Assembly: GCA_028687935.1 (NCBI GenBank)
Contig: JAQTZE010000001.1
Span: 1-64,000, forward strand
Reading direction: 5' to 3'
DNA length: 64,000 bases
DNA from: Sulfurimonas sp.
GTDB lineage: Bacteria > Campylobacterota > Campylobacteria > Campylobacterales > Sulfurimonadaceae
Positions within the stretch are counted from its first letter, which is position 1. The number at the start of each line of letters is the position of its first letter. The translations under genes and the position numbers were made by a program. Positions 9,056 through 17,011 of the stretch are shown here, piece by piece. A model generated the notes under the pieces. The model did not search any database. It saw only the letters and a list, made by a program, of their open reading frames with translations, and was not told where the DNA came from.

Positions 9056-9381
9056 ATGAATTACAAAAACTCGAAAATGAGATATATGTACTGCTGCGTT
9101 TTTATGGAGTAAATAGCTTTGCAAAAGAGATATTAGCTCCTTGGGTTGCCTATGAGTCACTGAAAATGAACCACTTATATCAGGATTTAGGATTTAAAAG
9201 TCGCACGGAGATGGGGAAGTTTATGAGTAAAAACTACCCGAAGCTTGCGGTCAAAAAACCAAAAGAGAAACTCTGGAAAAAGTTTTTGTATGACGAAATA
9301 GGAAAAGTCGCACCTGCTTGCATTAGCTGTGATGACCAGTTCAACTGTTTTAAATGCATAGTGAGTGAGATGAGTGCATGA
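9052..9381 (+). CDS. Small nif-cluster protein with C-terminal four-Cys motif
   Basis: A 109-residue soluble protein. A largely helical N-terminus (LLRFYGVNSFAKEILAPWV) is followed by a basic stretch and a C-terminal Cys-x2-Cys-x5-Cys-x2-Cys motif (ACISCDDQFNCFKC) suited to zinc or an Fe-S cluster. The Cys-rich tail recalls NifQ, but the spacing differs from the NifQ Cys-x4-Cys-x2-Cys-x5-Cys pattern and the protein is shorter, so I do not name it NifQ. It overlaps both neighbours by four bases (ATGA), so it is tightly co-translated with the flavodiiron protein and the AAA+ ATPase. Confidence 0.7.
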   Translation: MNELQKLENEIYVLLRFYGVNSFAKEILAPWVAYESLKMNHLYQDLGFKSRTEMGKFMSKNYPKLAVKKPKEKLWKKFLYDEIGKVAPACISCDDQFNCFKCIVSEMSA

Positions 9382-10388
9382 TAACTCCTTCTATTTCTAC
9401 GACAGAACTTTATAAAAATATAGAGATACTTCTAGATACCGATACCCCGCTCTTTATCCATGGAAGTCCTGGAATCGGGAAGTCGTATATAGTCGCAGAT
9501 ATAGCAAAAAAGAAGGGGCTTGAGCTTGTTGATGTGCGCCTCTCACAGATGGATCCCGTCGATTTGCGCGGTGTGCCCTCTATCAAAGATGAGCAGACAG
9601 TTTGGATGCCGCCTGTTTTTTTTCCAAAAGACAAAGAGTCTGAGGGGATTTTATTTCTCGATGAGCTCAATGCTGCACCACCTTCTGTTCAAGCAGCGAT
9701 TTATCAACTTGTGCTCAATCGACAAATGGGGGAATATATCCTGCCCCGAGGCTGGAGAATCATCTGTGCGGGAAATCGTGTGAGTGATAGAGGTGTCGTT
9801 TTTCGTCTGCCATCACCGCTTGTCAACCGCATGGTGCATCTGTATGTAGAGGCGCGTTTTGAGGATTTTAAACTCTTTGGTCTGAGAGAAAATCTGCACC
9901 ATTTTGTACTTGGATTTTTGAGTTTTAGACCTGATTTACTCTCAAGTGAGCCGCTTATGGAAGATGACGCAAACCCTGCGTTTGCAACGCCAAGAAGTTA
10001 TCATATGCTCTCAAATATCCTCAAAGCAAATCCCGATATAAACGCAATCGCACCCATAATATATGGGACGATAGGATACAGCTACGGGATGGAGTTTATC
10101 TCCTATGTCAAAGTCTATGAGTCTTTGCCTGATATTGCTGCGATATATGAGGGAAATTACCCTGAGATAAAAAATCAGCCAGCACTTTTATACGCCCTTG
10201 TCTCGGCACTTGTAGAGTACTACAAACGCAGTGATACACACAAAAAACATCTCCTTGCGTTTGCGCAAACATTGCCTATGGAATTTGCTGTGATGCTTAT
10301 CAAAGATGTCATCGTCAAAGATGTGACACTTGCAGAATTTCCTGCGTTTTATGCGTGGCTGGAGCAATATGGCGACTATATCTTCTGA
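9378..10388 (+). CDS. MoxR-family AAA+ ATPase
   Basis: ATP-driven chaperone of the MoxR/CbbQ/NorQ group, 336 residues. Walker A is GSPGIGKSY (about 29-37), Walker B is ILFLDELNAAPP (about 92-103), and sensor residues lie in IICAGNRVSDRG. Members of this family act with a VWA-domain partner to insert metal cofactors or activate metalloenzymes. Here the partner is the next gene, which starts inside its last 20 bases. Given the nif context, nitrogenase or another Fe/Mo enzyme is a candidate client (inference). Confidence 0.85.
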   Translation: MITPSISTTELYKNIEILLDTDTPLFIHGSPGIGKSYIVADIAKKKGLELVDVRLSQMDPVDLRGVPSIKDEQTVWMPPVFFPKDKESEGILFLDELNAAPPSVQAAIYQLVLNRQMGEYILPRGWRIICAGNRVSDRGVVFRLPSPLVNRMVHLYVEARFEDFKLFGLRENLHHFVLGFLSFRPDLLSSEPLMEDDANPAFATPRSYHMLSNILKANPDINAIAPIIYGTIGYSYGMEFISYVKVYESLPDIAAIYEGNYPEIKNQPALLYALVSALVEYYKRSDTHKKHLLAFAQTLPMEFAVMLIKDVIVKDVTLAEFPAFYAWLEQYGDYIF

Positions 10389-11523
10389 GTTTTTGCTAAG
10401 GTTAGAGAAGATTCGCATTGCGTTTTTGTTTGATCATCCTTTTTTGAGTGTTTTGGCACTCTCAATCAAGATGGAGTTTCGCAAAAATCCGCACGAGGCT
10501 TTTGAGACAAACGGCACGCATATCTTCGTCGATAGTCTTTTATGCGAACATATCCCAGATAATGAGCTCAAATATATCTACGCCCATACACTTTTGCATA
10601 TCCTCCTCAAACACCCTTTTCGTATGCATAAACGCGACAAAGCATTCTGGAATCGTAGCAGCGATATCGTCATCAATCTCTTACTGAGTGACTTTGAGCG
10701 TATCGGAGAGCGACCAAAACATGAAGTAATGCTGGAGAAATTTCGCGACAAAAGTGTAGAAGAGGTCTACAATATTCTCTATGAAGAGAGTTCTGAGGGT
10801 GAGGGCGAAGAGGATGATGAAAATCCAAACGAAGAGAAGCTCGATCTTATAGAGAGCGAGGGCGATACAAATGCCGTGATGGAGGAGATGGACGCACTCA
10901 TCGTGCAGGCTATGGGTGCGGCTTTGAAACAAGGTAATATTCCTGCCTCTTTTTTGGAGATGATTCAAGAAGTTATCCGCCCAAAAATAGACCTTGAGAC
11001 GCTTTTGCACAGCTACATGAGCGAGAGTTTTTTTGACAAAGAGAGTAGCTTTGCACATCCAAACCGCAGATTTATCCATCAAGGGCTCTATCTCCCGGGA
11101 TACAAACACGAACGCAGCCGTCTCAAACTCATCATAGCCCTTGACCGTTCCATGAGCATCTCCAACAACACTTTTTCAAAATTTTTGGGCATTATCGACG
11201 GTGTTTTGCGCATGGGAGCTGATTTTGAAGTCACCGTCATCCCTTTTGATGAGCATGTCGATACGAAAAAAATTGTGCGTTATAACTCGCAGGATATACG
11301 CCAAGCAATTGCCTTTGAAAAAGGAAATGGCGGGACGCTCATAGAGCCTCTTTTTGAGTATATCAAAACGCAGGGTGAGATGGATAGCACGCTCATAGTG
11401 CTGAGTGATGGGCTCTTTCGCATAGAAAAAACGCCTGAGATAAACACGCTTTTTTTGGTCTCGCAGAAAAAAAATATGCAAAGACTTGAGCGTTTTGGCG
11501 ATGTTTTTTATTTTGATCTCTAA
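10369..11523 (+). CDS. VWA-like / DUF2201 metallopeptidase-like protein, partner of MoxR ATPase
   Basis: About 384 residues. The N-terminal half resembles the DUF2201 putative metallopeptidase-like domain (YIYAHTLLHILLKHPFR, with an H-x3-H arrangement). An acidic linker (SEGEGEEDDENPNEEK) follows, then a C-terminal von Willebrand A-like domain with a MIDAS-type ALDRSMSIS start and NGGTLIEPLF. MoxR-VWA pairs work as metal-dependent chaperones. The ATG at 10369 overlaps the ATPase gene by 20 bases and has GGAG five bases upstream; the longer frame from 10330 lies inside the upstream gene and is not chosen. Confidence 0.8.
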   Translation: MATISSEFLLRLEKIRIAFLFDHPFLSVLALSIKMEFRKNPHEAFETNGTHIFVDSLLCEHIPDNELKYIYAHTLLHILLKHPFRMHKRDKAFWNRSSDIVINLLLSDFERIGERPKHEVMLEKFRDKSVEEVYNILYEESSEGEGEEDDENPNEEKLDLIESEGDTNAVMEEMDALIVQAMGAALKQGNIPASFLEMIQEVIRPKIDLETLLHSYMSESFFDKESSFAHPNRRFIHQGLYLPGYKHERSRLKLIIALDRSMSISNNTFSKFLGIIDGVLRMGADFEVTVIPFDEHVDTKKIVRYNSQDIRQAIAFEKGNGGTLIEPLFEYIKTQGEMDSTLIVLSDGLFRIEKTPEINTLFLVSQKKNMQRLERFGDVFYFDL

Positions 11524-11532
11524 GGAAACGCA

Positions 11533-12234
11533 GTGGAAGAACTCAGTTATAAAGAAGAGATAGAGGCGCTTGAGTCTTATAGTGATTATGAGGCGAGGGG
11601 CGATGCTCTGTATATGCAGCATGAGGATGATGCAGCGAGGCTTGAGTGGGCGTTTTACAGACCTTCAGGCTCACATCCACAGCAGATACAAGACCCAAAC
11701 CATCTCGTCGCTATCATGGCGTTTAACCACTCGCGTTTAGGGGCTCTAGAGCGATTTAATCTGCTAAGTCCCGAGATTATCATGCGTGATGCTCTGCGCA
11801 ACAAGATTCGCAACCGAAGCCGTATGCTTTTTCGTGCGATGATAGATGATGATTTTTCTGATCTTGTGAGCGTTTTGCAGAAGTATCCCATCTTTATGGA
11901 GCTTGCCTGCGATCAGATGATAAATGGGCGTATATGGAACGAGAGCTATGCAAAGCCTGAGGCCGCCTCTGCGTTTTTGTATCTCGCGGCTGGGAGAGTT
12001 GATGAGAAACTCTTCGCAGGGCTTAAACGCAGACTGAGACCACTCTCCTCCATGAATATCGATGAGGTAAAAGAGCATTTGGAGCGTTTGCTGCATCAAG
12101 CACAAAACTTGCATATTCTCCTCAAAGAATATTATGTCACTGCGTTTGAGAAATGGATGGGGCAAACAAGCCTGCATCCGCTGCAAAAAACACTATGGCA
12201 AAAGAAGATAAACACCCTCAAGGAGACGCTATGA
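11533..12234 (+). CDS. Uncharacterised protein linked to the MoxR-VWA module
   Basis: A 233-residue soluble, probably all-helical protein that I do not recognise. There are no signal peptide, membrane segments or Cys clusters; the sequence is rich in charged helices (RLEWAFYRPSGSHPQ near the N-terminus, VKEHLERLLHQAQNLHILL near the C-terminus). The GTG start has AAGGA six bases upstream, ten bases after the VWA gene stop. Its fixed place after the ATPase and VWA genes suggests a third subunit of the same chaperone system (inference). Confidence 0.65.
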   Translation: MEELSYKEEIEALESYSDYEARGDALYMQHEDDAARLEWAFYRPSGSHPQQIQDPNHLVAIMAFNHSRLGALERFNLLSPEIIMRDALRNKIRNRSRMLFRAMIDDDFSDLVSVLQKYPIFMELACDQMINGRIWNESYAKPEAASAFLYLAAGRVDEKLFAGLKRRLRPLSSMNIDEVKEHLERLLHQAQNLHILLKEYYVTAFEKWMGQTSLHPLQKTLWQKKINTLKETL

Positions 12235-12473
12235 GCTCGATAATAAAAAGTGTGATGAAAGCGATATATAACCTCAGTGATGAAGATAACTACAACCTCT
12301 ACGATGTCGAAGATATATCTGAGTATCTTGGTCTGCGACTAGAAGTTGTTGAGGAGACGATCAAGCTCCTCTTGGATGCGAGATGTCTGAGTGAATGTAT
12401 GAACCTTCATGATGATGGGATACAGACTTACTGTTTGACTGACAAAGCTATTGATATGGTTGAAATGGGATGA
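12231..12473 (+). CDS. Small uncharacterised protein with winged-helix-like sequence
   Basis: An 80-residue protein, unknown to me. The DVEDISEYLGLRLEVVEETI segment reads like a small helix-turn-helix or winged-helix fold, followed by a short Cys-containing stretch (CLSECMNL). I chose ATG 12231 because it overlaps the previous stop (ATGA) and has AGGAG five bases upstream; the longer frame from 12153 lies inside the preceding gene. It is coupled to the next gene by another four-base overlap. Confidence 0.6.
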   Translation: MSSIIKSVMKAIYNLSDEDNYNLYDVEDISEYLGLRLEVVEETIKLLLDARCLSECMNLHDDGIQTYCLTDKAIDMVEMG

Positions 12474-12913
12474 GAATCGTCATTTTTTACGAAAAACCGG
12501 GCTGTGTTACAAACGCAAAACAAAAAGCAGCACTTCGTGAGGCAGGATGCAGTATCATCGAGAGAGATATCCTAAGCAACGGCATGAGCGAGAGTGAACT
12601 GGGCAGTTTTTTTGTCAATCTACCCGTCGAAAAATGGTTCAATATGAATGCCCCACAGATCAAAAACGCAGAGATAAACCCAAAAACACTCGACGCAGCA
12701 ACGGCTATGGCGCTACTCATGCAAAACCCGATCCTTATCAAAAGACCGCTAATGATCATCAGCAAAAGAAAACTCTGCGGCTTTAATCAATGGTTTGTCC
12801 AAAGGCTTCTCAAAACAGAACTCAGCGAGAAAGTTCCCACATACTGCTCCCATATCGATACACTTTTAAACCCAACAGAAGAAGAACTCTGCCAACTCAA
12901 GCAAGAACAGTAG
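12470..12913 (+). CDS. ArsC/Spx-like nitrogenase-associated protein
   Basis: Thioredoxin-fold protein of the ArsC-like group, 147 residues, matching the nitrogenase-associated subgroup found in nif clusters. It begins IVIFYEKPGCVTNAKQK, with the single active-site-like Cys in G-C-V-T-N, and ends with the typical LIKRPLMIISKRKLCGF segment near residues 90-105. Function is unproven; a thiol redox or metal-handling role is likely. It is the last gene of the nif accessory run. Its final codons lie within the left copy of the 26-bp direct repeat that bounds the next island. Confidence 0.85.
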   Translation: MRIVIFYEKPGCVTNAKQKAALREAGCSIIERDILSNGMSESELGSFFVNLPVEKWFNMNAPQIKNAEINPKTLDAATAMALLMQNPILIKRPLMIISKRKLCGFNQWFVQRLLKTELSEKVPTYCSHIDTLLNPTEEELCQLKQEQ

Positions 12914-12922
12914 GAATATAAT
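12897..12922 (+). repeat. Left copy of 26-bp direct repeat bounding the AT-rich island
   Basis: These 26 bases differ at one position from 16015-16040. Downstream the similarity resumes at the same offset with GAAGAAAC (12933-12940 and 16051-16058). The left copy covers the stop of the ArsC-like gene; the right copy encodes the last residues of the AraC-type regulator on the minus strand. This fits a target duplication or attachment-site pair around an insertion. Confidence 0.6.
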
Positions 12923-13020
12923 GTTTTGTGTAGAAGAAACTCTCTTGTGAAGTGTCATATTTTATTTGAGATCTCGTAGTAAGAACTCTTTTGTCATTGG
13001 TCGCGAAGAAATTAGTTTAT

Positions 13021-13059
13021 CTTTACAAGTTTAAATAATAATCGTATAATATTGTAAAG
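13021..13059 (+). promoter_or_regulatory. Toxin-antitoxin promoter with flanking inverted repeat operator
   Basis: A near-consensus sigma-70 promoter: TTTACA at 13022-13027, 17-base spacer, TATAAT at 13045-13050. It is framed exactly by the inverted repeat CTTTACAA (13021-13028) and TTGTAAAG (13052-13059). An operator overlapping the promoter is the usual arrangement for autorepression by a ribbon-helix-helix antitoxin. Confidence 0.7.
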
Positions 13060-13074
13060 ACAAAAGGAAAAGTT

Positions 13075-13323
13075 ATGAAAAGAGCAGTAAATCTACGATT
13101 AGAAGAAAGTGTCATTGTTACACTTAATCAATTATCAGAAGAACTTCATACAACAAAAACAGAAGTTATAGAAAAAGCTATAAACTTTTTTTCAAAACAA
13201 AATAGTTTGAAACAAAACCAATTATTGCAATTTGCAGGTAGATTAAAAAGCAGCGATGCGGATAGTATGTTGCAGAGTATTATAGACGATAAAAACTCTA
13301 AAGAATTTGAGCTAAACATTTAA
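13075..13323 (+). CDS. Ribbon-helix-helix antitoxin (VapB-like)
   Basis: An 82-residue protein with an N-terminal ribbon-helix-helix DNA-binding segment (AVNLRLEESVIVTLNQL, then TKTEVIEKAINFF) and a C-terminal tail that would bind the toxin. It starts 25 bases after the -10 element with AAGGA before the ATG. It overlaps the PIN-domain toxin by one base (TAATG). It neutralises the toxin and, from the palindromic operator, probably represses its own promoter. Confidence 0.8.
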   Translation: MKRAVNLRLEESVIVTLNQLSEELHTTKTEVIEKAINFFSKQNSLKQNQLLQFAGRLKSSDADSMLQSIIDDKNSKEFELNI

Positions 13324-13721
13324 TGAAAAAATATTTAGTTGATAGTGACATATTAATATATTTTTTAAAAGGGCAACAAGAGGTTGTCGAAAAACTATCC
13401 CAAATTCCAATAGATGACTTATATATTTCAAGAATAAACTATACTGAATTACTGTATGGCGCTTATAACTCTACAAAAATCGAGCAGAATTTAAAAATTA
13501 TTGAACCATTTTTAGATAACTTTAAAGTATTGGAATTTACTAAAAAATCAAGTTTAATTTTTGCAAAAGAAAAAGCAAGATTGAAAAAAAGTGGCAATAT
13601 CATTGCGGATATGGACTTAATGATAGCGAGTATAGCTATCGAAAATGAGTGCACTCTAATAAGTAATAATATAAAGCATTTTAATAGAGTACAAAACCTA
13701 GAACTTGAGCCTAAGTTATAA
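13323..13721 (+). CDS. vapC: PIN-domain toxin (VapC-like endoribonuclease)
   Basis: A 132-residue PIN-domain ribonuclease; family members cleave tRNA or rRNA when the antitoxin is lost. The acidic metal-binding residues are all present: VDSDILI (D7, D9), YTELLYG (E42), IADMDLMIA (D96, D98) and LISNN near residue 115. The gene looks intact. It is translationally coupled to the antitoxin and sits in a segment far more AT-rich than its neighbours, so it was probably acquired horizontally. Confidence 0.87.
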   Translation: MKKYLVDSDILIYFLKGQQEVVEKLSQIPIDDLYISRINYTELLYGAYNSTKIEQNLKIIEPFLDNFKVLEFTKKSSLIFAKEKARLKKSGNIIADMDLMIASIAIENECTLISNNIKHFNRVQNLELEPKL

Positions 13722-13739
13722 CAGGCTGACTTGAATATA

Positions 13740-15758
13740 ATGTCCGTTGAAGAAATCGTTAAACTAATACAGGAAAATATTAAATTGCAAAGATCTTATT
13801 ATTCAAATAGCTTTAGTGCATTCACTCAAGAAGATACAAACAAGATTCTTGGTGAACTAGCAAGACATCACAATCATGCCTTAGAAGATTTACAAAAAAA
13901 TGCTTGGATAAAACAAATTGAATTATTAAAGCAAGTATTCTGTAATTATGTTGATGGGCATATATTTTTTGAATTTTCAATCCCTAGAATGGGGAAACGT
14001 GTTGATAATATTATCATCATAGATGATTCGATTTTTGTTGTTGAATTTAAAGTTGGTGCATCTAAATATGACAAAAATGCAATAGAACAAGTTATAGACT
14101 ATTCACAAGATTTAAAGAATTTTCATGAAGGAAGTCATCTCCAAAAAATCTTTCCTATGCTCATTGCAACTGAGGCAAATAGTATAGAAAATACAATAGA
14201 GTCATTACAAGATAAATTATATAAACCTCTTTTTGCTAATAAAAATTCTTTTTTGAATGTAATTGAAGAATGTTTAAATATTGGAAAAGAAGATGACATC
14301 TCTCCATTAACATGGCAAAGTTCAATGTATAAACCTACACCTACAATAATTGAAGCGGCCCAAGCATTATATAAAGGTCACAGCGTAAAAGAAATTTCCA
14401 GATCAGATTCTGGCGCTATTAATTTGTCAATTACTACTGATAAAATAAATCAAATCATTAACAATTCAAAAGAAACAAATAAAAAATCGATTTGCTTTAT
14501 AACAGGTGTTCCTGGAGCAGGAAAAACACTTGCAGGCTTAAATATTGCAAATGAAAGAATGAACATTGATGAAAATGAACATGCAGTTTTTTTATCAGGG
14601 AATGGCCCATTAGTGGACGTTTTAAGAGAAGCTTTAACAAGAGATGAAGTTAACAATGCCAAAGAGCGAGGGGAAAGACTAACAAAAAAAGAAGCTGCAA
14701 TAAAAACACATGCATTTATTCAGAATATTCATCACTTCCGTGATGACTCTCTAATTAGTAATAGAGCACCTATTGAAAAAGTAGTGGTCTTTGATGAAGC
14801 CCAACGGGCTTGGAATGAAGAACAAACAAGTTCTTTTATGAAGAGGAAAAAAGGTCAAGATGACTTTGAATCATCTGAACCAAGGTTCTTAATTGATGTA
14901 ATGAACCGTCATGAAGATTGGTGCACTATAATTTGTTTAATAGGTGGTGGCCAAGAGATAAACACTGGTGAGGCCGGATTAGAAGAGTGGATTAATTCAC
15001 TAAAAAATCATTTTCTAGATTGGAATATATATTTGTCAAACTCAATATTAGAAGATAAAAATTACTTGAGAGATGATAGATTAAAAAAGTGGTTGAATGA
15101 AAATGCCAATATAGATAAAGACCTGCACTTATCAGTTTCAGTTAGATCTTTTCGCTCAGAAAAGCTCTCAGATTTTATCCATTCTATTTTAGATATTGAT
15201 ATAGCAAAGGCTACAAATTTATATAACAATTTTTTAAAAAATGATTATCCAATATTTGTGACAAGAGATTTTGAAAAAGCAAAAGAGTGGTTAAAATCAA
15301 AAGCTATCGGAAGTGAGAGGAATGGTGTGGTTGCTTCATCTGGAGCATATCGTTTAAGACCATTTGGAATAAATGTGAAAAATCAGTTAGATGCTCCTGT
15401 TTGGTTTTTAAATAATAAAGATGACATTAGGTCTTCATACTTTAATGAAGAAGTCGCAACAGAGTTTGATATTCAAGGATTAGAGCTTGATTGGACATGT
15501 GTATGTTGGGATGGCGATTTTTATTTTCAAAACAATCAATGGCTGTTTAGAAAATTTAAGGGCACAAAATGGCAAAATATCAATCAAGAGATCATAAAAA
15601 ATTATTTATTAAATGCTTATAGAGTTTTACTAACGAGAGCTAGACAGGGAATGATTATATTTATACCTCATGGATCAGAAGATGACAAAACAAGATTACC
15701 AGAGTTTTATGATGAAACTTTTAACTATATCAAAGAAATTGGCATACAAGAGGTTTAA
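13740..15758 (+). CDS. DUF2075 superfamily 1 helicase-like protein with nuclease-like N-terminus
   Basis: About 672 residues. The N-terminal third has RVDNIIIIDDSIFVVEFK (about residues 87-105), the D...E-x-K pattern of PD-(D/E)XK nucleases. The middle has Walker A GVPGAGKT (about 255) and Walker B-like VVFDEAQRAW (about 350). The C-terminus has helicase-type EFDIQGLELDWTCVCW and YRVLLTRARQGM. This matches DUF2075-type (Schlafen/UvrD-like) ATPases. A TTG at 13731 with AGG in front is an alternative start. Strongly AT-rich with unusual codon use; lies directly after the toxin gene. A role in defence or nucleic-acid processing is likely, not proven. Confidence 0.78.
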   Translation: MSVEEIVKLIQENIKLQRSYYSNSFSAFTQEDTNKILGELARHHNHALEDLQKNAWIKQIELLKQVFCNYVDGHIFFEFSIPRMGKRVDNIIIIDDSIFVVEFKVGASKYDKNAIEQVIDYSQDLKNFHEGSHLQKIFPMLIATEANSIENTIESLQDKLYKPLFANKNSFLNVIEECLNIGKEDDISPLTWQSSMYKPTPTIIEAAQALYKGHSVKEISRSDSGAINLSITTDKINQIINNSKETNKKSICFITGVPGAGKTLAGLNIANERMNIDENEHAVFLSGNGPLVDVLREALTRDEVNNAKERGERLTKKEAAIKTHAFIQNIHHFRDDSLISNRAPIEKVVVFDEAQRAWNEEQTSSFMKRKKGQDDFESSEPRFLIDVMNRHEDWCTIICLIGGGQEINTGEAGLEEWINSLKNHFLDWNIYLSNSILEDKNYLRDDRLKKWLNENANIDKDLHLSVSVRSFRSEKLSDFIHSILDIDIAKATNLYNNFLKNDYPIFVTRDFEKAKEWLKSKAIGSERNGVVASSGAYRLRPFGINVKNQLDAPVWFLNNKDDIRSSYFNEEVATEFDIQGLELDWTCVCWDGDFYFQNNQWLFRKFKGTKWQNINQEIIKNYLLNAYRVLLTRARQGMIIFIPHGSEDDKTRLPEFYDETFNYIKEIGIQEV

Positions 15759-15799
15759 CAAAATGCAGGATTTAGTGCTTTTTCGCTCACGCTAAACTG

Positions 15800-16006
15800 T
15801 TGCTCTCCTCAAACTTTGATCGGAGCTATGAAGAGATCAATGAGTTACTTCAAATGCCGGATAATAAGATAAAAAGTTTGATAACATTTATCTTACAAAA
15901 CGATGGCAAACTTTCAAAAAATAAAAAAGAAAAATATTTTGAAAAATTGACAGAAGATGAACTCAAAAGTATAGAAAATAGTATACAAAATCACTTCAAA
16001 ATGTAA
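15800..16006 (+). pseudogene. C-terminal remnant, possibly of a Fic-family protein
   Basis: A 68-codon open frame starting only at TTG, with no ribosome-binding site; the frame is open back to a stop at 15773-15775. The end (NDGKLSKNKKEKYFEKLTED then ELKSIE) resembles the C-terminal tail of some Fic/DOC-type AMP-transferases, but the catalytic core is absent. It ends nine bases before the right copy of the direct repeat, so it looks like debris at the island edge. A short intact unknown gene is the alternative. Confidence 0.35.
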
Positions 16007-16014
16007 ATAAAAAA

Positions 16015-16040
16015 TCAAGCAAGAACAATAGGAATATAAT
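16015..16040 (+). repeat. Right copy of 26-bp direct repeat bounding the AT-rich island
   Basis: Partner of 12897-12922, one mismatch in 26. It is part of the coding sequence (last codons and stop) of the leftward AraC-type gene, so this copy is probably the ancestral one and the left copy was produced during insertion. Confidence 0.6.
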
Positions 16041-16899
16041 ACTTCAGCGAGAAGAAACCTTTTTCATTTAAAAAATTGTTCTCTTCATAGATGGCATAAG
16101 AGGGTTTATTTGTTGTCTCAAAACCGCTTGATGGAAGCCATTCGTGGTAGATTTGTTGGATAAGTTTGAGGATGTCGTCATGGTATCCTTGCGCACTAAA
16201 CTCTGCATATACTCCCGTATTGAGCGTAAATGATGGCAGTTTGATATCCTTGGATTCTTCTTTTTCATCAATGGCGAGACATGCGACATAGTTACAAGCT
16301 TTGAGTGGTGTGATGATTGGGTTGTCATGATAGATAGCGATTTGTTTGTAGTCATGGATATCATGACATAAGCTCAGCGCCTGAAGCTGTTGCCAACATT
16401 TTTGGATGCTCTCATCATAGCCGTGATGACGGATATAAAAGACTTCAAAAGAGGGCATCTTTTTTATAAGAGGTATCAGTTTTCCATACTCGATAGCAGA
16501 GGTCATACCCTTTGGCAAATCGTGGAGTATTTGATTTGAGTACTCGATATAAGCTCCTTGTCTCCATTTCTTCGGACTCATCCCAAATCGTGTGCCAAAA
16601 GCTCGAATAAATGAAGTTTGCGAGCCATAGCCGCATATAGAGGAGATTTCAGAGATTGTTGAGTTCTTATTTGTGATAAGTAGATTAGCAGCTTTTTGAA
16701 GGCGTATAGATTGTATAGTCTCATAGATATTTGAGTCAAATTCTTGTTTAAATATACGGTGCATATGGAATTTGGAGATATGAAAGTCCTGACTCAGCGT
16801 GTCCAAATTGATTGCTGAATCGATATTATCATAGATGTGGTGCATCAAATTATTTGTGATTTTTGTGCGTTTATATGCTAAATCTTTTTTCATACTCAA
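16015..16899 (-). CDS. AraC-family regulator with GyrI-like effector domain
   Basis: Transcription regulator of 294 residues. An N-terminal AraC double helix-turn-helix (about 10-110; FHISKFHMHRIFKQEFDSNI, SSICGYGSQTSFIRAFGTRF) is joined to a C-terminal GyrI-like small-molecule-binding domain (about 135-294, from the KKMPSFEVFYIRHHG segment). This is the Rob/SoxS-with-binding-domain arrangement. It is divergent from the efflux operon, 113 bases away from its start, and probably controls that operon in response to an exported compound. ATG 16899 or the second ATG at 16893 could be the start; neither has a strong ribosome-binding site. Confidence 0.87.
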   Translation of the reverse strand: MSMKKDLAYKRTKITNNLMHHIYDNIDSAINLDTLSQDFHISKFHMHRIFKQEFDSNIYETIQSIRLQKAANLLITNKNSTISEISSICGYGSQTSFIRAFGTRFGMSPKKWRQGAYIEYSNQILHDLPKGMTSAIEYGKLIPLIKKMPSFEVFYIRHHGYDESIQKCWQQLQALSLCHDIHDYKQIAIYHDNPIITPLKACNYVACLAIDEKEESKDIKLPSFTLNTGVYAEFSAQGYHDDILKLIQQIYHEWLPSSGFETTNKPSYAIYEENNFLNEKGFFSLKYYIPIVLA

Positions 16900-16960
16900 T
16901 TATAGCAATATTTGCCAACTAATAGAGCAAATAATGTCAATTATTATGTGCTTATTTGTA

Positions 16961-16969
16961 TGGTATAAT
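16961..16969 (+). promoter_or_regulatory. Extended -10 promoter element for the efflux operon
   Basis: TGGTATAAT is an extended -10 (TGn plus TATAAT at 16964-16969) 43 bases before the outer-membrane factor start. The -35 position is poor, which fits a promoter that needs the divergent AraC-type activator. Confidence 0.4.
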
Positions 16970-17011
16970 AGTTTCAAAGTCAATATAATTTCGAAAAATT
17001 ATGGATGCAAA

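Noticed and set aside
9052-9381. Assignment as nifQ
   Set aside because: The Cys spacing and length differ from NifQ, so only a NifQ-like metal-binding tail is claimed.
12914-16014. Integrative element with its own recombinase
   Set aside because: No integrase, transposase or relaxase reading frame is present, so only an insertion with flanking repeats is claimed.
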